The notes under the pieces were generated by a model that made no database searches, was not told the DNA's origin, and saw only the letters and a list, made by a program, of their open reading frames with translations. This document shows, piece after piece, positions 1-8,159 of a stretch of 64,000 nucleotides of DNA (position 1 is the first letter of the stretch; the number at the start of each line of letters is the position of its first letter). Origin of the DNA: Agromyces sp. ISL-38 (GTDB lineage Bacteria > Actinomycetota > Actinomycetes > Actinomycetales > Microbacteriaceae); contig NZ_JAGGPF010000011.1 of NCBI RefSeq assembly GCF_018613935.1, positions 106,942 to 170,941 on the forward strand, given 5' to 3'. The position numbers and the translations under genes were made by a program.

Positions 1-504
1 CTCGTACTCGATCGGCAGCGCGCGGAGGAATCCCGTGTAGAGGAAGATCGAGAACGGCATCTGCAGGCCGATGTAGAAGAGGACGAGCGACCACACGGTG
101 CCGAGGAGTCCGAGATCGCGCATCGTCGTGTAGAGCGGGATGAGCGCCAGCTGGAACGGCAGCAGGAGTCCGATGAGGAATCCGAAGTACGCGACCTTCG
201 ACCATCGACGACCGACTCGCGCGAGGGGGTAGGCGGCCAGCGCCGACAGCAGCACGAGCACGACGACGCTCACGACCGAGACGACCGTGCTGTTCACGAG
301 CGCGTTCCCGAGGTTGCCCTGCACCCAGGCGTCGGCATAGTTCTGCAGCGTGAACGAGCTCGGTAGTTCGAGCGGGCCGGCCGGGTCGTTGGACTCCCGG
401 AACGAGAGGTTGATCAGCACGTAGGCGGGCACGAAGAACACCACCGCAACGGCGATCATGACCACTTCGAGGATGCCGGTCTTCCACGTGTAGCGCTGGT
501 ACAT
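1..504 (-). CDS. Carbohydrate ABC transporter permease, MalG-like (3' part cut by window edge)
   Basis: Inner-membrane permease of a CUT1 sugar importer; the C-terminus lies left of the window. The visible 168 residues begin MYQRYTWKTG at the ATG at 504. They contain an N-terminal TM segment, a periplasmic loop with the usual MalG-type 'LINLSFRESNDPAGP..LPSSFTLQNYADAW' spacing, a TM near residue 75-95, and a TM near 110-150 followed by 'GFLRALPIEYE', the start of the EAA loop that docks on the ATPase. It follows its partner permease with only 5 bp between stop and start, so the two are co-transcribed and probably translationally coupled. The binding protein is not in view. The substrate is inferred to be a rhamnose-containing or related plant oligosaccharide, because a GH78 rhamnosidase is divergent. 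Confidence 0.93.
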   Translation of the reverse strand, partial: MYQRYTWKTGILEVVMIAVAVVFFVPAYVLINLSFRESNDPAGPLELPSSFTLQNYADAWVQGNLGNALVNSTVVSVVSVVVLVLLSALAAYPLARVGRRWSKVAYFGFLIGLLLPFQLALIPLYTTMRDLGLLGTVWSLVLFYIGLQMPFSIFLYTGFLRALPIEYE

Positions 505-509
505 GGCGT

Positions 510-1475
510 TCAGTCCTTGTTCTGTCGGCTGAGGACGAAGTACTGGCCGCTCGAGAGGATCGCGACGAGCACGGTCAGCACGAGCGCGATCGCGATGCCA
601 TAGCTGAAGTCGCCGAACTGGAACGCGTTCTTGTAGAGGAGGGTGGACATCGTCTCGGTCGAGCCGCCGGGGCCTCCGCCGGTCATCACCCACACCTGGT
701 CGAACAGCTTCAGGCCGCCGATGATCGAGAGCATGAGGTTGATGGTGATCGAGGGCGCGAGTTCCGGCCGGATGATGCTCCAGAACCGCCGGAAGGGCCC
801 CGCGCCGTCGACATACGACGCCTCGATCACCTCGGTCGAGATGCCCTGCATGTTGGCGAGGAAGATCACCATGGAGTATCCGGCGAACTGCCAGATCACC
901 ACGAGGCAGATGGCCCAGATGGCCACTTCGCCGTCGCCGAGCCAGTTCTGCGTGAGCGCGCCGAGGCCGACTCCCTCGAGGAGCGCGTTGATCGCGCCGT
1001 TCGGCGAGAAGAGGTTCTGCCAGAGATAGGCCGTTGCCACGGGCGTGATGATCGCCGGGGCGAACAGGAGCACGCGGAGCAGGTTGCGGCTCTTGATCCG
1101 GCTGTTCACGCCGAGCGCCAGCAGGAGGCCGACCGCGTTCTGCACGATCGTGATCGTGAAGGCGATGACCAGCGTGCGCCCGATCGCCCCCGCCGCCTTC
1201 GGGTCGTTGGCGAGTTGGATGAAGTTGTCGATGCCGACGAAGGCCCGGGTCGGCGAGATGCCGTCCCAGTCGGTGAAGGCGAGGCCGGCGCCCTGGATGC
1301 TCGGCCAGAGCACGATGAAGACGTAGAACGCGGCGGCGGGAATGAGGAAGATCCAGAGCTTGGACGTGCCCCGATGCAGTCCGCTTCGGCGCCCGGTGCT
1401 CCGTCGCCCCGGTTCGGGCGCAGTGGGGCTTCGTTGTGCGAGCTCGGCCGGCGCTGCGGCAGGAAGGGTTGTCAT
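510..1475 (-). CDS. Carbohydrate ABC transporter permease, MalF-like
   Basis: First permease gene of the CUT1 pair, 321 residues. A Pro/Arg-rich cytoplasmic N-tail of about 38 residues is followed by a TM helix (LWIFLIPAAAFYVFIVLWPS), a typical 'SFTDWDG'-like extracytoplasmic loop (LAFTDWDGISPTRAFVGIDN) and five more TM helices. The EAA loop is readable as 'EASYVDGAGPFRRFWSIIRPEL' near residues 218-239, so the ATPase-docking site is intact. Length and layout match the MalF/UgpA family. The gene is divergent from the rhamnosidase. The AATCGATT palindrome at 1503-1516 sits directly upstream of its start, as expected for a LacI-repressed sugar operon. The specific sugar is inferred from the neighbours only. 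Confidence 0.95.
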   Translation of the reverse strand: MTTLPAAAPAELAQRSPTAPEPGRRSTGRRSGLHRGTSKLWIFLIPAAAFYVFIVLWPSIQGAGLAFTDWDGISPTRAFVGIDNFIQLANDPKAAGAIGRTLVIAFTITIVQNAVGLLLALGVNSRIKSRNLLRVLLFAPAIITPVATAYLWQNLFSPNGAINALLEGVGLGALTQNWLGDGEVAIWAICLVVIWQFAGYSMVIFLANMQGISTEVIEASYVDGAGPFRRFWSIIRPELAPSITINLMLSIIGGLKLFDQVWVMTGGGPGGSTETMSTLLYKNAFQFGDFSYGIAIALVLTVLVAILSSGQYFVLSRQNKD

Positions 1476-1502
1476 CGCGGTCTCCGACCTCCTCGTCGTG
1501 AA

Positions 1503-1516
1503 TTCAATCGATTAAA
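1503..1516. promoter_or_regulatory. LacI-family operator, left copy
   Basis: TTCAATCGATTAAA: a CG-centred AATCGATT palindrome 28 bp upstream of the permease start at 1475. LacI-family operators are typically even palindromes with a central CG. A second copy of the same core lies at 1672-1679, next to the divergent rhamnosidase gene. That pairing makes a shared repressor likely; no lacI gene is visible in this part of the window. Confidence 0.7.
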
Positions 1517-1668
1517 TTCCACCGATCACTCACCGTAGGGAGGTTGCCCGCATTCGTCAAGACCCAGTCTCGAGCCAGTTTGACGGCGCCTGCACCAGGT
1601 GTACTGTCGGTGATCACGCTCCAGGCATGCCCAGCCGCGTCGAATCGGCTCGGATAGTGCGCCCGCCA

Positions 1669-1682
1669 TTGAATCGATTAAG
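1669..1682. promoter_or_regulatory. LacI-family operator, right copy, abutting the ribosome binding site
   Basis: TTGAATCGATTAAG carries the same AATCGATT core (1672-1679) as the site at 1503-1516. It runs straight into the AGGAGG ribosome binding site at 1681-1686 of the rhamnosidase gene. A bound repressor would therefore cover the very 5' end of the transcript. The two cores are about 166 bp apart, centre to centre, close enough for looping by a tetrameric repressor. Confidence 0.7.
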
Positions 1683-1694
1683 GAGGCGGTCGAT

Positions 1695-4385
1695 TTGACC
1701 TCCACCCTCCGCGTGTACGACCTTCGCACCGAGCATCTCACCGAGCCGCTCGGCATCGATGCGCCCGTCCCCCGGTTCTCATGGCGCCTGCGAAGCGATC
1801 GGCGTGGCGCAGCGCAGTCCGCCTACCGGATCGTGGTGCACAGCGGCGACCGGGAGGTCTGGGACAGCGGGCGGGTTGAATCGTCGCAGACGTCGGGGAT
1901 CGAGGTCGGCGCCCGGCTCGCGTCGCGAACCTCGTACCGATGGTCGCTTCAGGTCTTCGACGAGACCTCCTCGCCGGGCGAGCCCGAGACGGCCTCCTTC
2001 GAGACCGCCCTGCTGTCGCGCTCGGCGTTCCGCGGGGCCTGGATCGGTCGTGATGTGCACTGGGATGCCCCCGACAATGAACTCGACCCCCCGGTCGACG
2101 ACGACATCCCGGCGAAGGTCAGGCACATCCCTCCGGCTGCCCACCTCCGGCGCGAGTTCGGCGTGACGACGCCCGTCACCCGTGCACGCGCCTACGCGAC
2201 GGCGCGCGGCCTCTACACCCTGCACGTCAACGGCCGGCGGGTCGGCGATCACGAGCTCGCGCCCGGCTGGACGGACTACCGCGACCGCATCCTCTACCAG
2301 ACGTACGACCTCACTCCCCTCGTGCGCGACGGGGAGAACGCGATCGGCATCGTGCTCGCCGACGGCTGGTGGTCGGGTTACGTCGGCTTCGATTCGCGTC
2401 GCCAGGGCAAGCACTACGGGACCGCCCCGCAGGCGTGGGCCATGATCGTCCTCGAACACGACGACGGCACAGAGACGGTCATCACGACGGATGCCGCGTG
2501 GCGAGAGCGTCGGGGCGCGATCAGGTACACCGACCCCCTCATGGGCGAACACGTGGACGCCCGCCAGGAGCTCCACGGGTGGACGGAGCCCGGCTTCGAC
2601 GACTCCGCGTGGGCACCTGCTCGTGAGCTCGCCCACGATCACGATCTCCTCGTCGCGCAGGTCGACGAACCGATCCGGGCGACACTGCAGGTGCCCGCCG
2701 TCGAGCGGCTCGCGGATCCCGACGGACGCGCTGTCTACGACTTCGGCCAGAATCTCGTCGGTCGGGTACGCATCGAGCTGGGCGCGATGTCCGCGGGCCA
2801 GCAGGTGGTCCTGCGCCATGGCGAGGTGCTCGACGACGACGGCCGCCTCTATACGGCGAACCTGCGCACGGCGGAGGCGCGCGACGTCTATGCCTCGGCG
2901 GGATCGGCGAGCAACCTCTTCGAACCGACGTTCACCGTGCACGGCTTCCGCTACCTCGAGCTCTCGGGGCTCGACACTCCGCCGGACCCCGGCCAGGTCA
3001 CCGCCGTCGTGCTCCACAACGACACCCCGTTCGTGGGCGAGATCACGACGTCGAGCGCTGACCTGAACCAGCTCGTGAGCAATATCCGATGGGGTCAGCG
3101 TGGAAACTTCGTCGGCGTGCCCACCGACTGCCCGCAGCGCGACGAACGGCTCGGCTGGATGGCGGACGCCCAGGTGTTCCTGCCGACTGCGGCCCTCGGC
3201 GCCGACGTCGCTGCCTTCTTCACCCGATGGCTCCGCGATGTCCGCTTCGCGCAGAGCCCCGAAGGATCGTTCCCCGACGTCGCGCCGGTCGTCTCGGAGT
3301 TCTTCGCCGACGGGGCGCCGGCCTGGGCCGACGCCGGCGTCATCATTCCGTGGCATCTCTACCGCGTGTACGGCGACCGGCGGCTCCTCGCGGACTCCTT
3401 CGAGTCCATGGCCCGCTGGGTGGACTTCGTGGAACGCGAGAACCCCGACCTCCTCTGGCGACGGCGAGTGGGAAACCACTACGGGGATTGGCTGCAGATC
3501 GACGCGGTGACACCGCGGCCGGTGCTGGCGACCGCGTACTTCGCACGATCCGCTGAACTCGTGGCACGTGCGGCGAGTGTGCTCGGCCACGACCTGCAGG
3601 CGGCGCGCTACGGCGAGCTCGCCCGCCGGGTGCGCACGTCGTTCGTCGAGGCGTTCGTCGACGACGATGCCCGGATCGAGGGCGACACCCAGACCGCCTA
3701 CCTCCTGGGGCTCGCGTTCGAACTCCTCCCCGAGCGGCTCCGCGCACGGGCGGCCGATCATCTCGTGCGCACGATCGAGGCGAATGATGGGCTGCTCACC
3801 ACCGGGTTCGTCGGCGTCTCGCTGCTCTGCCCCGTGCTGAGCGAGATCGGTCGCAGCGATCTCGCCTATGCGCTCGTCGAGACCGACCGCTATCCGTCGT
3901 GGCTGTACTCGGTGCGTCACGGCGCGACGACGATCTGGGAGCGATGGGACGGATGGACCGAGCACGCCGGTTTCCAGTCGGCCGAGATGAACTCGTTCAA
4001 TCACTACTCGCTCGGTTCCGTCGGCGAATGGCTCGTGCGGTTCGTGGCCGGAATCGACCAGACGCCGGAGTCCGTCGGATACGAGCAGCTCCGCATCGCC
4101 CCGCAGATCGGCGGTTCACTCACCCGTGTGGCGGCGCGCTACGAGACACCGCGCGGACTCGTCATGACCGAGTGGTCGATCGAGGGTGATGACGTCGAGG
4201 TCGCGGCGTCCGTGCCGCCCGGCACGACGGCGCGGGTCTCACTCGCTTCCCGCGACGTGCTGGAGTCCGCCGGGACGCTCGAGGAGACGACGGGGATCAG
4301 CGAGATCGTTGTCGGTGATGGACTGACCGAGTTCACGATCGTCTCGGGCGACTACCGTTTCCGGTTCCCACGCGCCGCCGAGTAA
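1695..4385 (+). CDS. GH78 alpha-L-rhamnosidase
   Basis: Hydrolyses terminal alpha-L-rhamnose from plant glycosides, flavonoids or pectic side chains. It has 896 residues, the usual size for bacterial GH78. The start is a TTG at 1695, chosen because AGGAGG lies 8 bp upstream. Order: N-terminal Ig-like domain (residues 1-100), jelly-roll domains with 'LHVNGRRVGDHELAPGWTDY' (about 170-190), an (alpha/alpha)6 catalytic domain with the family signature 'DCPQRDERLGWMADAQ' near residue 478 and 'TTIWERWDGW' near 745, and a C-terminal beta domain. No signal peptide is seen, so it should act in the cytoplasm on imported oligosaccharides. That fits the divergent CUT1 permeases and the shared operators. 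Confidence 0.95.
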   Translation: MTSTLRVYDLRTEHLTEPLGIDAPVPRFSWRLRSDRRGAAQSAYRIVVHSGDREVWDSGRVESSQTSGIEVGARLASRTSYRWSLQVFDETSSPGEPETASFETALLSRSAFRGAWIGRDVHWDAPDNELDPPVDDDIPAKVRHIPPAAHLRREFGVTTPVTRARAYATARGLYTLHVNGRRVGDHELAPGWTDYRDRILYQTYDLTPLVRDGENAIGIVLADGWWSGYVGFDSRRQGKHYGTAPQAWAMIVLEHDDGTETVITTDAAWRERRGAIRYTDPLMGEHVDARQELHGWTEPGFDDSAWAPARELAHDHDLLVAQVDEPIRATLQVPAVERLADPDGRAVYDFGQNLVGRVRIELGAMSAGQQVVLRHGEVLDDDGRLYTANLRTAEARDVYASAGSASNLFEPTFTVHGFRYLELSGLDTPPDPGQVTAVVLHNDTPFVGEITTSSADLNQLVSNIRWGQRGNFVGVPTDCPQRDERLGWMADAQVFLPTAALGADVAAFFTRWLRDVRFAQSPEGSFPDVAPVVSEFFADGAPAWADAGVIIPWHLYRVYGDRRLLADSFESMARWVDFVERENPDLLWRRRVGNHYGDWLQIDAVTPRPVLATAYFARSAELVARAASVLGHDLQAARYGELARRVRTSFVEAFVDDDARIEGDTQTAYLLGLAFELLPERLRARAADHLVRTIEANDGLLTTGFVGVSLLCPVLSEIGRSDLAYALVETDRYPSWLYSVRHGATTIWERWDGWTEHAGFQSAEMNSFNHYSLGSVGEWLVRFVAGIDQTPESVGYEQLRIAPQIGGSLTRVAARYETPRGLVMTEWSIEGDDVEVAASVPPGTTARVSLASRDVLESAGTLEETTGISEIVVGDGLTEFTIVSGDYRFRFPRAAE

Positions 4386-4454
4386 CACCCGCCCGCCCAC
4401 CCGCACCTCCCAGACGACCTCGAGCCCCGGCATCCGCTCTGGAAGGATTGACCC

Positions 4455-5381
4455 ATGACCGACGCCCCGCTCATCGTCTCCGTGCCCGGCAACACGCTTC
4501 GCGACGCACTCGGCACTCCGCCCGACCGCGTCGAGGTCGTCGTGTGGGACATGGCGTCCGCGCCGCCCGCGGCGCACCTCGACGTCGTCGTGCCGCCGTA
4601 CATGGGAACCGCTGCGCTCCTCGGCGCCCTCGCCGACGTCACCACGCGGCTCGTGCAGTCGCAGTCCATCGGGTACGACCACGTGCTGGGGGCGCTCCCG
4701 CCCGGACACGTCTTCGCGAACGCCGCGAGCGTGCACGAGACGTCGACCGCCGAGCTCACCCTCGCGCTCGTGCTCGCGTCGCAGCGCGGTATCCCCGAGT
4801 TCGTGCGGGCGGCATCCGAGGGGCGCTGGGCGCCCGAGCAGCGCGAGAGCCTCGCCGACCGGCGGGTGCTGCTGCTCGGCTACGGCGGTGTCGGCCGTGC
4901 GATCGAGGCCCGGCTCGCGCCGTTCGAGGTCGAGATCGTGCGCGTCGCGAGCCGTGCGCGCCACGACGAAGCCGGCGCCATCCACGGCCTCGACGAGCTG
5001 CCGGCACTGCTGCCGACCGCCGACATCGTCATCGTCGGAGTACCGCTCACGGATGCCACGACCGGCCTCGTCGACGATGCCTTCCTCTCGGCGCTGCCCG
5101 ACGGAGCCCTGCTCGTGAACATCGCACGCGGCAAGGTCGCCGACACCGCGGCGATCCTCGACCACGCCACACGCGGCCGGCTCCGCTTCGCGCTCGACGT
5201 CACCGACCCCGAGCCGCTTCCCGACGGGCACCCGCTCTTCGCCCTGCCGAACGTGCTCATCTCGCCGCACGTCGGCGGCGCGTCGACCGCGATGATGCCC
5301 CGCATGGCGAAGCTCCTGCGAACGCAGATCGAACGGATGCTGCGCGGCGAGGAGCCGCTCAACGTCGTGCTTCGCAGCTGA
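4455..5381 (+). CDS. D-isomer-specific 2-hydroxyacid dehydrogenase
   Basis: NAD(P)-dependent reductase/dehydrogenase of the 2-hydroxyacid (SerA/GhrA-like) family, 308 residues. The Rossmann fold shows 'LLLGYGGVGRAIEARL' (GxGxxG, about residue 140-155). The signatures follow in order: 'LVNIARGKVAD' (about 218, with the conserved Arg), 'DVTDPEPLPDGHPLF' (about 244-258, with the Glu) and 'LISPHVGGAS' (about 270, the catalytic His). The start ATG has 'GGAAGG' 8-9 bp upstream. It lies 70 bp after the rhamnosidase and on the same strand, so it may be the last step of the same regulon. Its true substrate (glyoxylate, phosphoglycerate, hydroxypyruvate or other) cannot be read from the sequence. An alternative upstream ATG at 4448 lies in another frame and is a shadow. 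Confidence 0.92.
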   Translation: MTDAPLIVSVPGNTLRDALGTPPDRVEVVVWDMASAPPAAHLDVVVPPYMGTAALLGALADVTTRLVQSQSIGYDHVLGALPPGHVFANAASVHETSTAELTLALVLASQRGIPEFVRAASEGRWAPEQRESLADRRVLLLGYGGVGRAIEARLAPFEVEIVRVASRARHDEAGAIHGLDELPALLPTADIVIVGVPLTDATTGLVDDAFLSALPDGALLVNIARGKVADTAAILDHATRGRLRFALDVTDPEPLPDGHPLFALPNVLISPHVGGASTAMMPRMAKLLRTQIERMLRGEEPLNVVLRS

Positions 5382-5386
5382 GCACC

Positions 5387-5409
5387 GGGTTTCGACAGGC
5401 TCAACCCAC
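5387..5409. repeat. Intergenic 'GTTTCGACAGGCTCAACC' element
   Basis: The 47-bp gap between the dehydrogenase stop and the next start contains GGTTTCGACAGGCTCAACCC. Its ends (GGTT/AACC) are complementary, so it can fold as a small hairpin. From memory, strings of this type recur between genes in Microbacteriaceae. Only one copy is seen in this window, so its dispersed-repeat nature is recalled rather than shown here. Confidence 0.4.
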
Positions 5410-5428
5410 ACACAACGCGAGGACCTCG

Positions 5429-6412
5429 ATGACCCGCTTCGACCATGCATTCGACTGGGCTCGCCGCCACGTCGAGCACGGCCCATATCCCACTGCGGTG
5501 CTCGGCATCGCGACGGCCGACGGGGTCGTGGCACTCGACGCGTTCGGCACCGAGCGGGGGCGCGCGGCATCCGTCGACGACCACTATCCGCTGTTCTCGA
5601 TCACGAAGCCGATCGTGGGACTCGCCGCGCTGCACCTCATCGAACAGGGGCGCCTCACACCCGAGACCCCGCTCGACCGGGCGATCTCGGGTTTCGGCGC
5701 CGACCGCGACGACATCGTGCAGCTGCGGCACCTCGTGAGCCACGCGTCGGGCATCGTCGAGCCGCCGATGGACGCCCCCGGCCTGCGAGAGTTGCTGCTC
5801 GTGCCGGGGCGCGACTTCGCGGCGGGCACCGTCTCGCGCTACTCGACGATCGCGTTCGAGGGCATCGCCGCGCTCATCGAGCACGCGGGTGGGGTGGCGT
5901 TCGAGCGCGCGATCTCGGCCACGGCCGAGCGCGCGGATGCCGCGGGGCTCACCTTCGACGCCGAGGCGACCCCGCACGAGGTCATCGACGCCGCCGACCA
6001 GGGCGTCGACTACGAGCGCTTCGCGACGCTGCGGCATCCGGGCGCCGGACTCCTCGGACGCGCCGTCGACCTGCTCGCGATCGGAACCGCGCTGCTGCGG
6101 AACGACGGATCCCTCGTGGCACCCGTCACGTACGACGCGATGCTCACCCCGCTCACCGGCGGCATCCCGAAGCTCGAGCCATACGTCGCCTCGCGCGGGC
6201 AGGACTGGGGCTTCACGTGGAACCTCCGCCACTCGGCACCGGGCCTGCTCGCCCGCGACACGTTCGGGCACGGCGGCTGGGCCGGCACGGAGTTCTGGAT
6301 CACGCCGTCGGCCGGAGTCTGCTTCGTGCTGCTCACGAACATCGCGGCGCCGGGCCGTCTCGGGATCGACACCGACGAGCTGCACAACGCGGTCGCCGCG
6401 GCGGCTCTCTGA
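5429..6412 (+). CDS. Serine hydrolase, class C beta-lactamase/esterase-like
   Basis: 327-residue enzyme of the beta-lactamase/transpeptidase-like (AmpC, EstB) superfamily. The SxxK catalytic motif is 'FSITKP' near residue 56. 'SRYSTIAFEG' near 138 fills the YxN region, and 'GHGGWAGTEFWI' near 280 fills the K/HxG position. No signal peptide is visible, which argues for a cytoplasmic esterase rather than a periplasmic lactamase. The start ATG at 5429 is preceded by 'GCGAGGACC'. It is the third gene of the rhamnosidase-side run and may remove acyl groups from imported glycosides; that role is inference from position. The longer frame that runs through the dehydrogenase upstream is a high-GC shadow. 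Confidence 0.88.
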   Translation: MTRFDHAFDWARRHVEHGPYPTAVLGIATADGVVALDAFGTERGRAASVDDHYPLFSITKPIVGLAALHLIEQGRLTPETPLDRAISGFGADRDDIVQLRHLVSHASGIVEPPMDAPGLRELLLVPGRDFAAGTVSRYSTIAFEGIAALIEHAGGVAFERAISATAERADAAGLTFDAEATPHEVIDAADQGVDYERFATLRHPGAGLLGRAVDLLAIGTALLRNDGSLVAPVTYDAMLTPLTGGIPKLEPYVASRGQDWGFTWNLRHSAPGLLARDTFGHGGWAGTEFWITPSAGVCFVLLTNIAAPGRLGIDTDELHNAVAAAAL

Positions 6413-6452
6413 GCCAGCCACGCAGTCCGCACGCAGACGCTGGTTGAAGCCC

Positions 6453-7730
6453 TCAGCGTTTCCGTTCGCTGATCTCCTTTCCGGCAGCCAACCGGGTGAC
6501 GTTCCATTCGAACGTGTCGCGAAGCCCTTCGGAAACACCGCCCGGCACTTGGACCTCGTTCAGTGCACCCTCGAATCGTCTGAGAGCGTCGGCAATCGTC
6601 GCCTCGATCGCTGATCGGCTGAACACGCCCCAAGACCGGGCCTCCGCCGCAAGTCGGTCGACACTGACCTTCCGGTGGTCGAACTCACCGTCGATCGCGA
6701 ACGCCATCGTCCAGTCGATCCGGCCGTCCTGGTGCAGGTTGGGGACCGCGTCATACAAATCGGTGAGCCGATCTTCGCCTGGCAGGTGCAGGACACCCAC
6801 GTTCTTCGCGTGGCCGTCGTTGTCGCCGACCAGGACCCTGAACATCAACTGCCGCAACCAGGTGTGCAACACGACCTCGTCACCGAGACTGGCGACCATC
6901 TCCGCAATCCGGTACGCACTCGGACGCTCGGCGCTGTTCGGACGCCTCCGGTCTTGGAACTTCACCTCGTCATCGGTCCAGTCCAGGCCGAGCGCCTGGG
7001 CAGTGTCTTCTTGATGGATGAGGCCGACGGTATCGCCGGCGACGACGCGGTCGAACCGTTCGATCGCGAGATAGCGGGTCGGACCGACGTCGAGCAATTC
7101 GCTTTGGAAATCGGCGAGACCTGCGTGACGCGCGAGCTGGTGGCTGTAGAACTCGTCGTTGACCTTGTGGGGTCGGGATGCCAGCTGTGGTTTCAAGATG
7201 TGCGTCGAGTGCGCCCGGCCATGCGGCAGCAGCCAGCCGCTGTCCCCGATCTTCGCCACGAGGAGCTTCGGCTGAAACCCTTGGAGCATCGAACGGCTGT
7301 CGTCGCGGATGCCCTGGTCGTGCTCATCAACGGACTTCTTCAACAACCGACGGAGCTCCGCATCCGTCAGTTCTTCGTATGCCGGGTTGCGCCGCTGCGG
7401 TTCGTCCGGCAACCGGAATGTGAGTGCTCCAGCGAGCGAGCCGCCGAACTCGCGGAGGATTCCGAACAGGTCGTGTTCGTGAATACCTCGCTCGGCAGCC
7501 ATCGCCTTCCGCTGGTTGCCCTCCGGGGCGTATCCGCCGAGAAACCTCGATACGAGGCGATCGTCGGGCGCCCGGCTGGGAATCGCCGCGAAGCTCTCCG
7601 TGAGTCGCACGGATCCCGGCTCGAACTCATCAGTCCAGGTGAACCGGATGAACTCGCGGGTTCGTCGCGTCGCTCTCGACACGATGGCGATCGGAGAGTC
7701 GTGGAGGTAGACCTCCAGCAAGTCAGGCAT
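6453..7730 (-). CDS. hipA: HipA family serine/threonine kinase toxin
   Basis: 425-residue HipA-type kinase; E. coli HipA phosphorylates glutamyl-tRNA synthetase and causes dormancy. The N-terminal barrel (YLHDSPIAIV...FTWTDEF) is followed by the substrate/ATP loop region 'MLQGFQPKLLVAKIGDSGWLLP'. Then come 'IERFDRV', the catalytic loop 'VGDNDGHAKNVGVL' (Asp/His/Asn present) and 'LYDAVPNL', the metal-binding Asp. All kinase landmarks look intact. The ATG at 7730 overlaps the stop of the upstream antitoxin by 8 bp, the standard hipBA coupling. The frame stays open upstream through hipB, but that extension is a shadow. Which host protein it targets cannot be told. Confidence 0.95.
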   Translation of the reverse strand: MPDLLEVYLHDSPIAIVSRATRRTREFIRFTWTDEFEPGSVRLTESFAAIPSRAPDDRLVSRFLGGYAPEGNQRKAMAAERGIHEHDLFGILREFGGSLAGALTFRLPDEPQRRNPAYEELTDAELRRLLKKSVDEHDQGIRDDSRSMLQGFQPKLLVAKIGDSGWLLPHGRAHSTHILKPQLASRPHKVNDEFYSHQLARHAGLADFQSELLDVGPTRYLAIERFDRVVAGDTVGLIHQEDTAQALGLDWTDDEVKFQDRRRPNSAERPSAYRIAEMVASLGDEVVLHTWLRQLMFRVLVGDNDGHAKNVGVLHLPGEDRLTDLYDAVPNLHQDGRIDWTMAFAIDGEFDHRKVSVDRLAAEARSWGVFSRSAIEATIADALRRFEGALNEVQVPGGVSEGLRDTFEWNVTRLAAGKEISERKR

Positions 7731-7971
7731 CGAGCATGTCCCGGCGAACTGGCGCCTCGAAGCTGACGGTGACACGGACGCCGAGCTTGCGCAGCACGCG
7801 GAAGAGGCGAGTCGCGTACGTCGTGGGCTTCCCGCTTTCGAGTTCTCCGAGGTAGTAGCGCGAGAAGCCGAGCGATGAGGCGAGCTCATCCTGGGTGACC
7901 GAGCGCGCTTCACGGGCTGCGCGGAGAGCTTGGCCGAGATCGGCCGGTTTGCGGATTTCAATCGTCGGCAT
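7723..7971 (-). CDS. hipB: HipB-like XRE family antitoxin/repressor
   Basis: 82-residue helix-turn-helix protein. The HTH_3 core reads 'LGQALRAAREARSVTQDELA' then 'SSLGFSRYYLGELESGKPTT', followed by a beta-strand 'GVRVTVSFEAP' as in HipB dimers. The start is set at the ATG at 7971 because GAGGAAGG lies 4-5 bp upstream. An in-frame ATG at 8013 (MVTLFDVWK) is possible but has a weak RBS and would begin inside the putative operator. It is expected to neutralise HipA and to autorepress by binding the dyad at 8009-8030. Confidence 0.93.
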   Translation of the reverse strand: MPTIEIRKPADLGQALRAAREARSVTQDELASSLGFSRYYLGELESGKPTTYATRLFRVLRKLGVRVTVSFEAPVRRDMLDA

Positions 7972-8008
7972 GGCGCCTTCCTCATGTTGGAGTTTCCACA
8001 CATCGAAC

Positions 8009-8030
8009 AATGTGACCATATCACCACATT
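8009..8030. promoter_or_regulatory. Candidate HipB operator
   Basis: AATGTG-N10-CACATT is an inverted repeat with perfect 6-bp arms (8009-8014 and 8025-8030) lying 38-59 bp upstream of the hipB start. The surrounding 8000-8090 stretch is unusually AT-rich for this genome and contains further CACAT/GTGTG half-sites, for example CCACATATG near 8078. It also separates hipBA from the divergent NYN gene, so it probably carries both promoters. Confidence 0.6.
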
Positions 8031-8159
8031 TGCGTTGTGTGCAGTTTTTCTCACATCGGCGCTTTGTGCCGAAATCCCCACATATGACCGGTCCCTGCGA
8101 TGGTCGGCAACTGGCGGGCCTACCATCGAGAGGAACCACACCCTCGACGAAAGGTCCAT

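Noticed and set aside
1779..4004. 741-codon open frame antisense to the rhamnosidase
   Set aside because: Arg/Asp/Val/Glu-rich shadow typical of high-GC antisense frames; no domain, no RBS, and fully covered by an unmistakable GH78 gene.
4448..5428. N-terminal extension of the serine hydrolase frame through the dehydrogenase gene
   Set aside because: The upstream half is Arg-rich nonsense overlapping a clear 2-hydroxyacid dehydrogenase in another frame; the true start is at 5429.
7731..8159. N-terminal extension of the hipA frame
   Set aside because: It is the out-of-frame reading of hipB and its promoter; the HipA fold begins at MPDLLEVYLHD.
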